Origin: Cryobacterium frigoriphilum
GTDB taxonomy: Bacteria > Actinomycetota > Actinomycetes > Actinomycetales > Microbacteriaceae
Reading direction: 5' to 3'
Assembly (NCBI RefSeq): GCF_004403305.1
Contig: NZ_SOHE01000053.1
Span: 62,001 to 126,000 of the forward strand
Length of the DNA: 64,000 nucleotides
Part shown: positions 18,760 to 27,340 of the stretch, piece after piece
How the letters are laid out: each line of letters starts with the position of its first letter
Position numbering within the stretch: the stretch's first letter is position 1
The notes under the pieces: generated by a model
Seen by the model: only the letters and a program-made list of their open reading frames with translations
What the model was told of the DNA's origin: nothing
The model's database searches: none
Translations under genes and position numbers: made by a program

Positions 18760-19755
18760 CTAGAAGACGCGGGCGGCGATCTCGGCGGGAGCCTCGAGCA
18801 GGCGCTCAATTTCGTCGTCGAGCTTGACCAGGGTCAGGCTCGCACCGGCCATATCGAGCGAGGTGCAGTACTCCCCGACATAGCTGCGGCCCACCTCGAT
18901 GCCGCGCTGCCGCAGCTGTTCGTGTGCCCGCCCGTACAGAATGTACAGCTCGCTGATCGGGGTGCCGCCGAGCCCATTGATCATCAGCGCCACGCGGTCG
19001 CCGGCCCGGTACGGCAGATCGCCCACCACCGCGTCGAGCAGTTCGTCGGTCATCTCGTCGGCCGTCGTCAACTTGGCCCGGCGCCGGCCCGGTTCCCCGT
19101 GGATGCCGACCCCGACCTCGATCTCGTCGTCGCCGATCTCGAACAGCGGCGAGCCCTTCGCCGGCGGCGTGCACGAGGTCAGCGCGATACCCATCGTGCG
19201 CGTCACACTGTCGACCTTTTCACCGATCCGAATCAGCTCGTCGAGGTCGGCCCCGGCTTCAGACGCGGCCCCGACGGCCTTCATCACGAAGAAGTTGCCG
19301 GCCACGCCCCGGCGACCGACCGTGTACGTCGAGTCCTGCACGGCCACGTCATCGTCGATGAACAGCGTCTTCACGTTGATGCCCTCCGCGGCGCTCATTT
19401 CCTGCGCCATCTCGAAGGCCATCCGGTCGCCGGTGTAGTTGTTCACGAGCAACAGCACCCCCTTCGGCGATGCCATGAGCTTCGTGGTCTCGTAGACGTA
19501 GTCCATGGGCGGCGCCGCGAAGACATCACCCGGGCACGCCGCATCCAGCATGCCCCGCCCGACCGTCATGACGTGGGCCGGTTCGTGCCCCGATCCGGAA
19601 CCCTGAATGATGGAGACCTTGTTCGGGTTGGGGCCGTCGGCCCGCATGATCAGGTTGTACTCCGGTACGTAGCGCAGCTTGTCCGGGTTGGCCAGGGCGA
19701 TGCCCTTCAGCATCTCGGGCACGTACTGCTTCGGGTCGTTCACAAACTTCTTCAT
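18760..19755 (-). CDS. dhaK: Dihydroxyacetone kinase subunit DhaK
   Basis: 331 residues, family length. DhaK binds the ketose covalently through His219 in VGVGIHGEPG, and the GSGSGHEPAH loop (52-61) holds the substrate. It works with DhaL, which carries the nucleotide. It is the last gene of an operon aldolase - HAD - DhaL - DhaK; the gap to dhaL is 88 bases. Homologues include kinases for erythrulose and other ketoses, so the substrate may not be dihydroxyacetone. No DhaM phosphotransferase gene is in the window, so the phosphate source (PTS or ATP) is open. Confidence 0.93.
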   Translation of the reverse strand: MKKFVNDPKQYVPEMLKGIALANPDKLRYVPEYNLIMRADGPNPNKVSIIQGSGSGHEPAHVMTVGRGMLDAACPGDVFAAPPMDYVYETTKLMASPKGVLLLVNNYTGDRMAFEMAQEMSAAEGINVKTLFIDDDVAVQDSTYTVGRRGVAGNFFVMKAVGAASEAGADLDELIRIGEKVDSVTRTMGIALTSCTPPAKGSPLFEIGDDEIEVGVGIHGEPGRRRAKLTTADEMTDELLDAVVGDLPYRAGDRVALMINGLGGTPISELYILYGRAHEQLRQRGIEVGRSYVGEYCTSLDMAGASLTLVKLDDEIERLLEAPAEIAARVF

Positions 19756-19843
19756 CGCTCTCTTCCACCGTTTCCGGGTTCACCAGATCTCTGATTTCCC
19801 CGAACCGGGTGGCCCGGGATCCGTTGCACGCACACAGCTCAGC

Positions 19844-20482
19844 TCAGCTCAACGACCACTCCGCGGCCAGTCGTTCGAGGATCACCGCGACCGCGACCGC
19901 TCCGGGGTCGGGCGAACCGATGCTGCGTTCGCCGGTGTAGCTGGCCCGACCGCGCCGCGCCTGCATCGAGGTCGTCGCGTCGGCGCTGGCCCGCGCCACG
20001 ACGGCCGCTCGTTCCAGCGCTCGCTGCGCATCCGTTCCCGCGATCAGTTCGGCCTCGAGGGCATCGGTCGCCGGAACCAGAGCGTCGAGCAGGGTCTTGT
20101 CGCCGAGATCGGCCTTGCCCCGCATCTTGATTCCCTCGATCGCGGCCCGAAGCATGGCGACGACATCGGCGCCGGTGAGTTGTTCCTTGTCTTTCACGGC
20201 GGCCGCCGCGCGCAGAAAGGCGGTTCCCCAGATGGGCCCGGAGGTTCCGCCGATACGGCCCGCGATCACGAGGGCCACCTTCTGCAAAAACACCGACGGG
20301 GTGGAACGATCGAGGGCGTCCCACTCCTGCAGCACGATCTCGAAACCGCGCGCGAGAGAGAACCCGAAGTCACCGTCACCGACGACGGCATCCAGATCAC
20401 CGAACTCGCGTTCCTTGTCGACCGCGGTCTGCGCGATGCTGTGCACCACGAACGCCGTGATCGACACACTCGAGCTGATCAT
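19844..20482 (-). CDS. dhaL: Dihydroxyacetone kinase subunit DhaL
   Basis: 212 residues. DhaL is the nucleotide-binding subunit; VVGDGDFGFSL supplies Mg-binding Asp36 and Asp38, with Asp31 near by, and GGTSGPIWGTAF and the region around GRASYTGERSIG complete the ADP pocket. The ATG overlaps the stop of the HAD gene by one base (TGATG), so translation is coupled. It acts with DhaK encoded downstream. Confidence 0.92.
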   Translation of the reverse strand: MISSSVSITAFVVHSIAQTAVDKEREFGDLDAVVGDGDFGFSLARGFEIVLQEWDALDRSTPSVFLQKVALVIAGRIGGTSGPIWGTAFLRAAAAVKDKEQLTGADVVAMLRAAIEGIKMRGKADLGDKTLLDALVPATDALEAELIAGTDAQRALERAAVVARASADATTSMQARRGRASYTGERSIGSPDPGAVAVAVILERLAAEWSLS

Positions 20483-21327
20483 CAGATCTCCACCTCACTG
20501 GCATGGTCGAGCAGCGGGTCGGCGCTCGGAGTGCGCGTCAGAATCGACTCGAGCACCCCGAGGTCGACGATGGCTCCGGGGCGCAGTCGGAAGGGATCCG
20601 CGAGCGTGATGGTCTCGAGAACGTCGGGTTCACCGAGCGATGACACGACGAGCGCGGCCCCCGCAAAGTTGTCGTCGACGGTGTAGCCGCTCACCGTCAC
20701 GAGGGTGCGGAGGCCGGCTCCGAGCGCGGCCCGCAGTCCGTTCGCGCTGTCTTCGACCACGACGACACTGTCCGGATTCAGCCCGCCGTTGTCCGTGCCG
20801 AGCGCGTCAAGCGCGTAGCGGTAGATGTCGGGTGCCGGCTTCTTGGCGGCCACGATGTCGCCGGCGAAGATCGTGAATCGTGCGGCGAGGTCCGGTCCCA
20901 CGGTGTGCTCGAGCACGGCGCGAACGGATGCCGCGGCCGAGGTCGACGCGACGGCCAACCGCCACCCCGCCGCCGCGGCCTCACTGGCGAGACGAAAAAC
21001 CCCCGGCCGCGCGGGGAGATCCCCCGCGATCACCCGCTCGGTGTAGATCTGGGTCTTGCGTTGGTGCCAGCGGGCAATCATCGCCGCCCGGGCGGCCGTG
21101 AAATGCGGGCTCATCGGATCGAGCCCGAGCCGATGGCAGAGCTCGGGGGTGAGGATGCTGAGCATCCGCTCCTTGCCGCCGCCGATCAGCAGTTTCTGGG
21201 CGTAGTCCGCATCGCTCCAGCGCACGGGCACGAAGAACTCGGCGAAGGTCTGGTTGAAGGCGGGCAGGTGGCCGTACCGCTCGGTGTCGGCGAGCACCCC
21301 GTCGCAGTCGAAGATGAGCGTGGGCAC
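20482..21327 (-). CDS. HAD-superfamily phosphatase, beta-phosphoglucomutase-like
   Basis: 281 residues from GTG 21327; the open frame continues to 21516, but that part overlaps the aldolase gene in another frame. Motif I is FDCDGVLADTE (nucleophile and general-acid Asp), motif II is VASTS, motif III Lys is in AAKKPAPDIY, and motif IV VVEDSANGLRAA. This is the phosphoglycolate phosphatase/CbbY-like group that removes phosphate from small sugars. It starts two bases after the aldolase stop and its own stop overlaps the dhaL start. In this operon it could recycle or detoxify a phosphorylated ketose intermediate (inference). Confidence 0.88.
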   Translation of the reverse strand: MPTLIFDCDGVLADTERYGHLPAFNQTFAEFFVPVRWSDADYAQKLLIGGGKERMLSILTPELCHRLGLDPMSPHFTAARAAMIARWHQRKTQIYTERVIAGDLPARPGVFRLASEAAAAGWRLAVASTSAAASVRAVLEHTVGPDLAARFTIFAGDIVAAKKPAPDIYRYALDALGTDNGGLNPDSVVVVEDSANGLRAALGAGLRTLVTVSGYTVDDNFAGAALVVSSLGEPDVLETITLADPFRLRPGAIVDLGVLESILTRTPSADPLLDHASEVEI

Positions 21328-21329
21328 GG

Positions 21330-22187
21330 TCAGGCCTTTCCCGCGCTGCCGAACTGCACGGCAAGATCCCTGGTCAGAGCGGCGACATCGTGGTGCACGT
21401 GAGCGAAGAGCGCCGGCGGATCCCACTTGTCGCGGGCCTGGGCTTCGGTGAGAAAGCTCAGGCTCGATTTCATGAAGGTGATCTTCAGCGCCGTCGAGAT
21501 GTTGACCTTGGCGCACCCACGGCGAATCAGATCGGAGAACTGGGCCTGGGTCATGCCGCTGCCGCCGTGCAGCGCGATCGGGATCGGGTGTTCGCCGACG
21601 ATGTCACTGACTCGCTGAAAGTCAAGCACCGGCTCGTGCGTGTAGACGCCGTGAGCATTGCCGATGGCGGGAGCGAAAACATCCACGCCGGTCTCCTCGA
21701 TGAAACGCAGCGCCACCTCGAGGTCCTGCCGAGCGGACGCGGTGTCGGATCCGATGCCGTCCTCCACACCGGTGATCGCCTCGATCTCGCCCTCCACGTG
21801 GGCGCCATGGGCGCGGGCCTCCCGCACGACCTCGATGGTCTGGCGCTGGTTCTCTTCGACCGGAAGCACCGAGGCGTCAAAGAGTACCGAGTTCCAGCCT
21901 CGGTCCAGGCACTCGGTGATCACGGCGCGGTCCGGACAGTGGTCGAGGTGCAGCACGACGGGAACCTCGATACCCGCCGTCATCGAGGCCCACATGCTGG
22001 CGAGCACGTTCGAGCCGAGGGATTTCACGGTCTTCACCGAGGTCTGCACGATGACCGGCGACCGGGCCTCGACGGCACCGGCCAAAACCGCCTCCATGGT
22101 CAGGTCATTGACGATGTTGATGGCCGGTACGCCGTAGCGCTCGGCGAAGGCACGATCGACGACTTCTTTCAGGGTGGATACCGGCAC
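21330..22187 (-). CDS. Class II ketose-bisphosphate aldolase
   Basis: 285 residues from GTG 22187, with AAGGAGG six bases upstream. Class II aldolase signatures: HLDHCPD (Zn-binding His and catalytic Asp), HVEGEIEAI (Zn Glu), GNAHGVY and ALHGGSGM (phosphate loop). It cleaves or forms a ketose-1,6-bisphosphate with dihydroxyacetone phosphate as one product. It is closer in length to tagatose-bisphosphate or Fba-like catabolic aldolases than to the longer housekeeping actinobacterial Fba. It is first of an operon with HAD, dhaL and dhaK, which suggests a dedicated ketose or polyol catabolic pathway. Confidence 0.88.
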   Translation of the reverse strand: MPVSTLKEVVDRAFAERYGVPAINIVNDLTMEAVLAGAVEARSPVIVQTSVKTVKSLGSNVLASMWASMTAGIEVPVVLHLDHCPDRAVITECLDRGWNSVLFDASVLPVEENQRQTIEVVREARAHGAHVEGEIEAITGVEDGIGSDTASARQDLEVALRFIEETGVDVFAPAIGNAHGVYTHEPVLDFQRVSDIVGEHPIPIALHGGSGMTQAQFSDLIRRGCAKVNISTALKITFMKSSLSFLTEAQARDKWDPPALFAHVHHDVAALTRDLAVQFGSAGKA

Positions 22188-22215
22188 GTCCAGCCTCCTT
22201 GCGCAGTTGCCGAAC

Positions 22216-22244
22216 ATCGTAGGCTCAATGCACCTACTCGACAA
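22216..22244 (-). promoter_or_regulatory. Candidate promoter of the aldolase-dha operon
   Basis: On the minus strand TTGTCG (22239-22244) and TACGAT (22216-22221) are spaced by 17 bases, about 30 bases before the GTG start. A near-direct repeat TAGGCATTG / TAGGTGCATTG overlaps the spacer and could be an operator. Confidence 0.4.
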
Positions 22245-22288
22245 TGCCTACGGCGCCGCGCGGCGCATCCGTCGCCGTCGCCGACGAC

Positions 22289-23398
22289 CTATTTCTTGCG
22301 TGAGCGACGCGGCGGCCGGGCGACCAGGGCAACTTCTTCGCGGTTCCAGACCTTCGCGATCGCCCAGACGACGGCTGCGATCGGCACGGCCACCACGGCG
22401 CCGACGATGCCGCCGACGATCGTGCCGCCGGTGAGGGCGACCAGAATGACGAGCGGATGCAGGTTGAGCGATTGCGCCATCACGACCGGCTGCAGCAGGT
22501 TGCCTTCCAACTGATTGACGGCCACGACGATGATGATCACGATGAGGGCGATCACCGGGCCGCTCGCCACGAGGGCCACGAGGGCCGCAAGCACGCCGGC
22601 GAGGGTCGCACCGATGAGCGGGATGAAAGCACCCAGAAAGACGATGACGGCCAGCGGCAACGCGAGCGGCACCTGCAGGATGGTCAGCCCGATGCCGATG
22701 AAGAGCGCGTCGACGAAGGCGATGATCGCCGTGCCGCGCACGTAGCCGCCGAGCACTCCGATCGATGTCTTTCCGATGCGACGACCACGAGCGAGGCGCT
22801 CACCGCCGAAGGGCTTCAGGAAGAACTCCCAGATCTTGTCGCCGTCCTTGAGGAAGAAGAACAGGATCACGATCAGCAGCACCGCGGAGGTGAGGACCTC
22901 GATGACCGCCGTGGCGCCGGCGAGTGCCCCGGTACCGAACTGGCTGCTTGTGACGAAATCGACGACGGCGTCCCGCGCGCCGTTGATCTGCTCCTCGTTG
23001 ATCGGGATCGGGCCCTGGGTGACGAAGGCGATGAGCTCATCGATACCATCGGTGGCCGCGACGGCGAGTTCGTCGAACTGGTCCTGAACGGCGAAGACGA
23101 TGAGGGTGATGATGCCGCCCAGGATGCCGATGACGGCCAGCAGCGTGATCCAGGTCGCGAGGATCGCGGCCAGCCCCCTGCGCCTCAGAAAGGAGACGAT
23201 CGGGCTCAGCGCCGCCGCGAGAATAATCGCGAGCAGCACCGGAATGACGACCAGTTTGAGCTGCACCATGCCATAGATGAGCACGGCGGCGAGCGCGATG
23301 ACGAGCAGGATCTGCCCGCTGCGCAGGCCCAGCCAGCCCAGATTGTCGGTGAGGGTCGTGCGCGGCGCCCGCGGGGGCGTGGGTTCTTTTGCTCGCAT
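22289..23398 (-). CDS. AI-2E family permease (PerM/TqsA-like)
   Basis: 369 residues from ATG 23398 (a GTG lies just before it). Short Pro-rich cytoplasmic N-terminus, then about seven membrane segments in the AI-2E layout: two at the start (residues about 30-75), one near 85-110, a soluble loop with the amphipathic DELAVAATDGIDELIAFV, and a C-terminal bundle ending in Val/Ile-rich helices. The family ranges from AI-2 exporters to Na+/H+ antiporters; the sequence does not tell which. The tail is basic (PPRRSRKK). It runs towards the aldolase operon in the same direction. Confidence 0.87.
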   Translation of the reverse strand: MRAKEPTPPRAPRTTLTDNLGWLGLRSGQILLVIALAAVLIYGMVQLKLVVIPVLLAIILAAALSPIVSFLRRRGLAAILATWITLLAVIGILGGIITLIVFAVQDQFDELAVAATDGIDELIAFVTQGPIPINEEQINGARDAVVDFVTSSQFGTGALAGATAVIEVLTSAVLLIVILFFFLKDGDKIWEFFLKPFGGERLARGRRIGKTSIGVLGGYVRGTAIIAFVDALFIGIGLTILQVPLALPLAVIVFLGAFIPLIGATLAGVLAALVALVASGPVIALIVIIIVVAVNQLEGNLLQPVVMAQSLNLHPLVILVALTGGTIVGGIVGAVVAVPIAAVVWAIAKVWNREEVALVARPPRRSRKK

Positions 23399-23504
23399 CA
23401 CCCCAGCCTAGACACCTGCTGTGAGTCCCTTGTCAAGATCGAGGGTCGGGGGTCAAATGAACGTATCCCTCCCACCACCTCTCGCGCGCACCTGCGCGCA
23501 CAGT

Positions 23505-23517
23505 CGTGTGTCACACG
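23505..23517. promoter_or_regulatory. Palindrome upstream of fdhA, possible operator
   Basis: CGTGTGTCACACG is a perfect 13-base palindrome around a central T, about 38 bases before the fdhA start codon. Nothing else in this 150-base gap explains it. Confidence 0.35.
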
Positions 23518-23554
23518 ATGTCCTGCGCCAACGATGTATCTAGGAGGATACAAA

Positions 23555-24778
23555 ATGACAGGAAACATTGCAGTTGCTTACAAGGGTCCGGGCAAGGTCG
23601 AGGTCATCGAGATCGACTACCCGAGCTTTGAACTGAAGGACGGTCCGGGTGTCAACCCGGCCAACATCGGCCGCAAGGTGCCGCACGGAGTCATCCTGAA
23701 GACCGTGACGACCAACATCTGCGGATCCGACCAGCACATGGTTCGCGGCCGCACCACCGCGCCCAAGGATCTGGTGCTGGGTCACGAGATCACCGGTGAA
23801 GTGGTCGAGGTCGGCCGCGATGTGGAATTCATCGCGGTCGGCGACATCGTCTCGGTGCCGTTCAACATTTCGTGCGGTCGCTGTCGAAACTGTAAGGAAG
23901 GCAAGACCGGAATCTGCCTCAACGTCAACCCCGACCGCCCCGGCAGCGCCTACGGCTACGTCGACATGGGCGGCTGGGTCGGCGGCCAGTCCCAGTTCGT
24001 GCTCGTGCCCTACGCCGACTGGAACCTGCTGAAATTTCCCGACCGCGACCAGGCCCTCGAGAAGATCATGGACCTCACCATGCTCTCCGACATCTTCCCG
24101 ACCGGTTTTCACGGCGCGGTGTCGGCCGGAGTCGGCGTGGGCTCGACGGTATACGTTGCCGGAGCCGGGCCGGTCGGCCTCGCGGCAGCGGCATCCGCTC
24201 AGTTGCTGGGAGCGGCCGTCGTCATCGTCGGTGACCTCAACGAGGACCGCCTCGCCCAGGCCCGCAGTTTCGGCTGCCAGACCGTGAACCTCACCCGCGG
24301 CGAGCCACAGGATCAGATCGAGCAGATTCTCGGTGTGCCGGAGGTCGACGCTGCCGTCGACGCCGTGGGCTTCGAGGCGCACGGTCACGGCAAGAACTCC
24401 GGCACGGAACAACCCGCCGCGGTCCTGAACTCGCTGATGTCGATCACCGCGGCCGGTGGGGCCATGGGAATCCCCGGCCTGTACGTGACGGGTGACCCCG
24501 GCGCGAAGGACAAGGCCGCGCAGGAAGGCTCACTGTCGCTGCGGCTCGGTCTCGGCTGGGCCAAGTCACTGTCGTTCACGACGGGCCAGTGCCCCGTCAT
24601 GCGCTACAACCGCAAGCTCATGATGGCGATCCTCAACGACAAGGTACAGATCGCGCAGGCAGTGAATGCCAAGGCGATTCCGATCGAGGATGCCCCGCGC
24701 GGCTACGCCGAGTTCGATGCCGGCGCGGCGACGAAGTACGTACTCGACCCGAACGGGTACGTGCTGGGCAAGAAGTAG
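23555..24778 (+). CDS. fdhA: Glutathione-independent formaldehyde dehydrogenase
   Basis: 407 residues from ATG 23555, with AGGAGG upstream. It is an MDR enzyme of the Pseudomonas putida FdhA type, oxidising (or dismutating) formaldehyde with tightly bound NAD and no thiol cofactor. Catalytic Zn site NICGSDQHMV and GHEITGE; structural Zn site CGRCRNCKEGKTGIC; Rossmann motif VAGAGPVGLAAAA; the long family-specific insert with HGKNSGTEQPAAVLNSL. The frame is open far upstream (to 22457), but that is antisense to the AI-2E gene and has no ribosome site. Probable role: aldehyde detoxification. Confidence 0.94.
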   Translation: MTGNIAVAYKGPGKVEVIEIDYPSFELKDGPGVNPANIGRKVPHGVILKTVTTNICGSDQHMVRGRTTAPKDLVLGHEITGEVVEVGRDVEFIAVGDIVSVPFNISCGRCRNCKEGKTGICLNVNPDRPGSAYGYVDMGGWVGGQSQFVLVPYADWNLLKFPDRDQALEKIMDLTMLSDIFPTGFHGAVSAGVGVGSTVYVAGAGPVGLAAAASAQLLGAAVVIVGDLNEDRLAQARSFGCQTVNLTRGEPQDQIEQILGVPEVDAAVDAVGFEAHGHGKNSGTEQPAAVLNSLMSITAAGGAMGIPGLYVTGDPGAKDKAAQEGSLSLRLGLGWAKSLSFTTGQCPVMRYNRKLMMAILNDKVQIAQAVNAKAIPIEDAPRGYAEFDAGAATKYVLDPNGYVLGKK

Positions 24779-24812
24779 CCAGCCAACGCCGGTCGCGACA
24801 TCGGCGGCAGGC

Positions 24813-24840
24813 CCGGCCCGCGGCATCCGTCGCGGGCCGG
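24813..24840. terminator. Hairpin between fdhA and the LLM gene
   Basis: CCGGCCCGCG and CGCGGGCCGG form a perfect 10-bp stem with an 8-base loop, between two convergent genes. There is no clear T run, so it would act as a G/C-rich stop hairpin for both sides. Confidence 0.55.
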
Positions 24841-24860
24841 CCCTGTCGTCGTTCGCGCGT

Positions 24861-25790
24861 TCAGTTGGGCGTGAAGGGCTCGGCCAGCCCGTAGACCCGG
24901 CTGCGGTTCGGCGTGACGAAGCGGGCAGCGACCTCGTCGAGCACGTCTTCGTCGCCGGCGTAGATGCCGTTCTCGCGCGGCCAGTGGCTGATCACGTCGG
25001 TGAATCCGAGTTCCGCCGCCCGGCCGACGGCGTCTTCGAAGGCCGCAACGCTCTGCAGCGAATAGGCGCCGCCGCTGTCGAGCGACAGGTAGCGGTCGAT
25101 GCTCGCGAGACCGCGCCCGTCGGCACCGGCCACGTCTTCGAGGCGTCGCAGCAGGTCGTGCACGCTCGTCCACCAGTCGTCGCCGCTGACGCCGTCTCGC
25201 CCTGTGGTCACCCAGCCCTGACCGAATTTACTGACCAGCCGCAGGCCTTTCGGCCCGTTCGCGGCGATGACGAAGGGCACTCGCGGTGACTGCATCGGTT
25301 CGCCGACCATGCGGGCGTTGACGGCCGTGAACCAGTCACCGGTGAAGCTGATGCCGCCGGAGCCCGGCTGCTCGAAGCGCAACAGGGCGTTGAGGCCGCT
25401 CACGAATTCCGCGAAGCGGGCGTGCCGTTCAGCGGGCGTGTAGGCGGGTTGACCGAGTACCGTCGCGTCGAATCCGGTGCCGCCGGAGCCGACGCCGAGC
25501 AGAAACCGGCCACGGGCGACATCGTCGATCGAGGCGATCTCCTTGGCAAAAGGCACCGGATGCCGAAAATTGGGCGAGGCGACGAAGGTGCCGAGCCGAA
25601 TGTGCTGGGTGACCGCGGCGGCCGCCGTGAGGGTCGGCACGGTCGCGTGCCACGGTTCGTCGGCGAGGGAGCGCCAGGACAGGTGGTCGTAGGTCCAGGC
25701 GTGGGCGAATCCGTATTCTTCGGCGAGCCGCCAGCCGGCCCGGGCGTTCTGCCACGAGTCCTGGGGCAGGATGACGATTCCACAGCGCAT
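24861..25790 (-). CDS. LLM-class F420-dependent oxidoreductase
   Basis: 309 residues. Luciferase-like TIM barrel with the features of F420 users: N-terminal MRCGIVILPQDSW, WTYDHLSWRSL, RLGTFVASPNFRHPV, and GRFLLGVGSGG. F420 enzymes of this type reduce or oxidise diverse secondary metabolites and xenobiotics; no substrate can be assigned. It ends opposite fdhA and starts opposite the M4 protease gene, so it is probably a single-gene unit. The FMN alternative cannot be excluded. Confidence 0.88.
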   Translation of the reverse strand: MRCGIVILPQDSWQNARAGWRLAEEYGFAHAWTYDHLSWRSLADEPWHATVPTLTAAAAVTQHIRLGTFVASPNFRHPVPFAKEIASIDDVARGRFLLGVGSGGTGFDATVLGQPAYTPAERHARFAEFVSGLNALLRFEQPGSGGISFTGDWFTAVNARMVGEPMQSPRVPFVIAANGPKGLRLVSKFGQGWVTTGRDGVSGDDWWTSVHDLLRRLEDVAGADGRGLASIDRYLSLDSGGAYSLQSVAAFEDAVGRAAELGFTDVISHWPRENGIYAGDEDVLDEVAARFVTPNRSRVYGLAEPFTPN

Positions 25791-25881
25791 GAGGCGAGTC
25801 TACGAGCCGGTGACCGACATCCGCACCCGATCCACGGCCTGCGCTGGCGTGATGCCGGTGGGTGCTGTCAGAATCGGGCCC

Positions 25882-26997
25882 ATGACAGGCAGACGCTCCC
25901 CCACCGCGGCACCCGCGCACCACCGCTGCGGGATCGTGCCGCCGTACCTGCTGCTGAGACTCGCGCAGGTTGACGATCCCCGGTTCGCGGTCGCCGCCGA
26001 GGCTGCCCGAACCTCGCTGCTGCGCGACCAGCCCGTGCGCGAGCATCGCGCCCTGCTGAGCACGACGGCCAGACCGCCGGTGCACGTGGCCGCCGGCCGC
26101 CTGGCCGGCAGCGTCGACCGCAGCATCTACGACGCCGGCGCCCTGACCCGCCTGCCCGGCCGCCGCGTGCGCACCGAGGGCACGCCCGAGCTGACGGATG
26201 TCGCGGTGAACGAAGCCTACGACGGGCTCGGCCAGACGCAGGCACTGTTCTGGACCGTGTTCGGCCGGGACTCGATCGACGGCTCCGGCCTGCCCCTCGA
26301 TGCGACCGTGCACTACGGCCACGAGTACGACAACGCCTTCTGGGACGGGGAGCGCATGGTGTTTGGCGACGGCGATGGCCAGGTCTTCACCCGCTTCACG
26401 GTGTCGCTCTCGGTGATCGCGCACGAACTCACCCATGGCATCACCGAGTTCACGGCCGGTCTCGCCTACGAGGCCCAGTCCGGGGCGCTCAACGAGTCCC
26501 TCTCAGACGTCTTCGGCTGCCTCGTGGAGCAGCATGCCCGCGGGCAGTCCGCTGTCGATGCGAGCTGGCTGATCGGCGAGGGCCTCTTCACCGACCAGGT
26601 TCAGGGCCTCGCACTGCGCTCGCTGCGCGCTCCCGGCAGCGCATACAACGACGATGTGCTGGGCACAGATCCGCAGCCCGACCATATGTCGGGCTTCGTC
26701 GACACCGAGGACGACAACGGTGGTGTGCACCTCAACTCGGGAATCCCGAACCGAGCGTTCTACCTGACCGCGACAGCGCTCGGCGGTAACGCCTGGGAGC
26801 GCGCCGGCCGGATCTGGTTCGACACGCTGACCGGAGGCCTCCTGCACCGTCACACGGACTTCGCCGGCTTTGCCCGGGCCACCCTGACGAGCGCCGCGGC
26901 ACGGTACGGTACCGGCAGCGCCGAATGGACAGCGGTGCAGTCTTCGTGGAACCGGGTTGGGGTAGACAGCGCTGCGGGGGGTAACATCGCTGCATGA
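25882..26997 (+). CDS. M4 metalloprotease, protealysin type
   Basis: 371 residues from ATG 25882. Zinc site HELTH (His171, Glu172, His175) and third ligand Glu195 in GALNESLSD, the thermolysin spacing. GVHLNSGIPNRAFY near the end carries the N-S-G-x-x-N substrate-binding motif. There is no signal peptide; instead a short propeptide with CGIVPPYLLLRLA, as in protealysin-like precursors. So it is made in the cytosol as a self-processing zymogen. The following gene encodes its likely inhibitor and overlaps by ATGA. In Serratia such proteases are linked to entry into host cells; here a role against competitors or predators, or inside the cell, is open. Confidence 0.93.
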   Translation: MTGRRSPTAAPAHHRCGIVPPYLLLRLAQVDDPRFAVAAEAARTSLLRDQPVREHRALLSTTARPPVHVAAGRLAGSVDRSIYDAGALTRLPGRRVRTEGTPELTDVAVNEAYDGLGQTQALFWTVFGRDSIDGSGLPLDATVHYGHEYDNAFWDGERMVFGDGDGQVFTRFTVSLSVIAHELTHGITEFTAGLAYEAQSGALNESLSDVFGCLVEQHARGQSAVDASWLIGEGLFTDQVQGLALRSLRAPGSAYNDDVLGTDPQPDHMSGFVDTEDDNGGVHLNSGIPNRAFYLTATALGGNAWERAGRIWFDTLTGGLLHRHTDFAGFARATLTSAAARYGTGSAEWTAVQSSWNRVGVDSAAGGNIAA

Positions 26998-27263
26998 AAG
27001 TGATCGTCTCCCGCAGTGGTGGAACCGCCGGCATCCGTCTCACCTGGGAAGTGCGCGTCGACGAACAGGTCGACGCGCTCAACTGGGCCGATTTTCTCGG
27101 ATCGTTGCCGTGGAATGACGTCACCGACAGCGAGCCCCTGCCCGACCGGTACCTGTACCGCATTCGATGCGCCCCCCACGAGGTGGTACTCGCCGAACCC
27201 GAGGTCAACGGCCCCTGGCGGGACCTGATCGACCGCGTACAGGCCGCCAACGGCCGCATGTAA
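26994..27263 (+). CDS. Emfourin-type inhibitor of the M4 protease
   Basis: 89 residues. The start MKVIVSRSGGTAGIRLTWEV matches the emfourin pattern (short beta protein that blocks the M4 active-site cleft), and the rest (DRYLYRIRCAP, LAEPEVNGPWRDLI) fits its length and layout. Its ATG overlaps the protease stop codon, so the pair is co-translated and the inhibitor protects the cell from the cytosolic protease. Emfourin is the known partner of protealysin; this assignment rests on sequence pattern and on operon position. Confidence 0.85.
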   Translation: MKVIVSRSGGTAGIRLTWEVRVDEQVDALNWADFLGSLPWNDVTDSEPLPDRYLYRIRCAPHEVVLAEPEVNGPWRDLIDRVQAANGRM

Positions 27264-27280
27264 CCGTCGCTTCGCCTCGG

Positions 27281-27340
27281 CCGCGGCTCAACTCGCCGCG
27301 GCTCAACCGGCGGCGGCTCAACCGTCCGCGGCTTAACTGG
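27281..27340. repeat. Four 15-base tandem repeats
   Basis: Units CCGCGGCTCAACTCG, CCGCGGCTCAACCGG, CGGCGGCTCAACCGT and CCGCGGCTTAACTGG lie end to end, directly before a large palindrome. Confidence 0.88.

Noticed and set aside
22457..23554. Long N-terminal extension of formaldehyde dehydrogenase
   Set aside because: Antisense to the AI-2E permease gene; an AGGAGG site marks the start at 23555.
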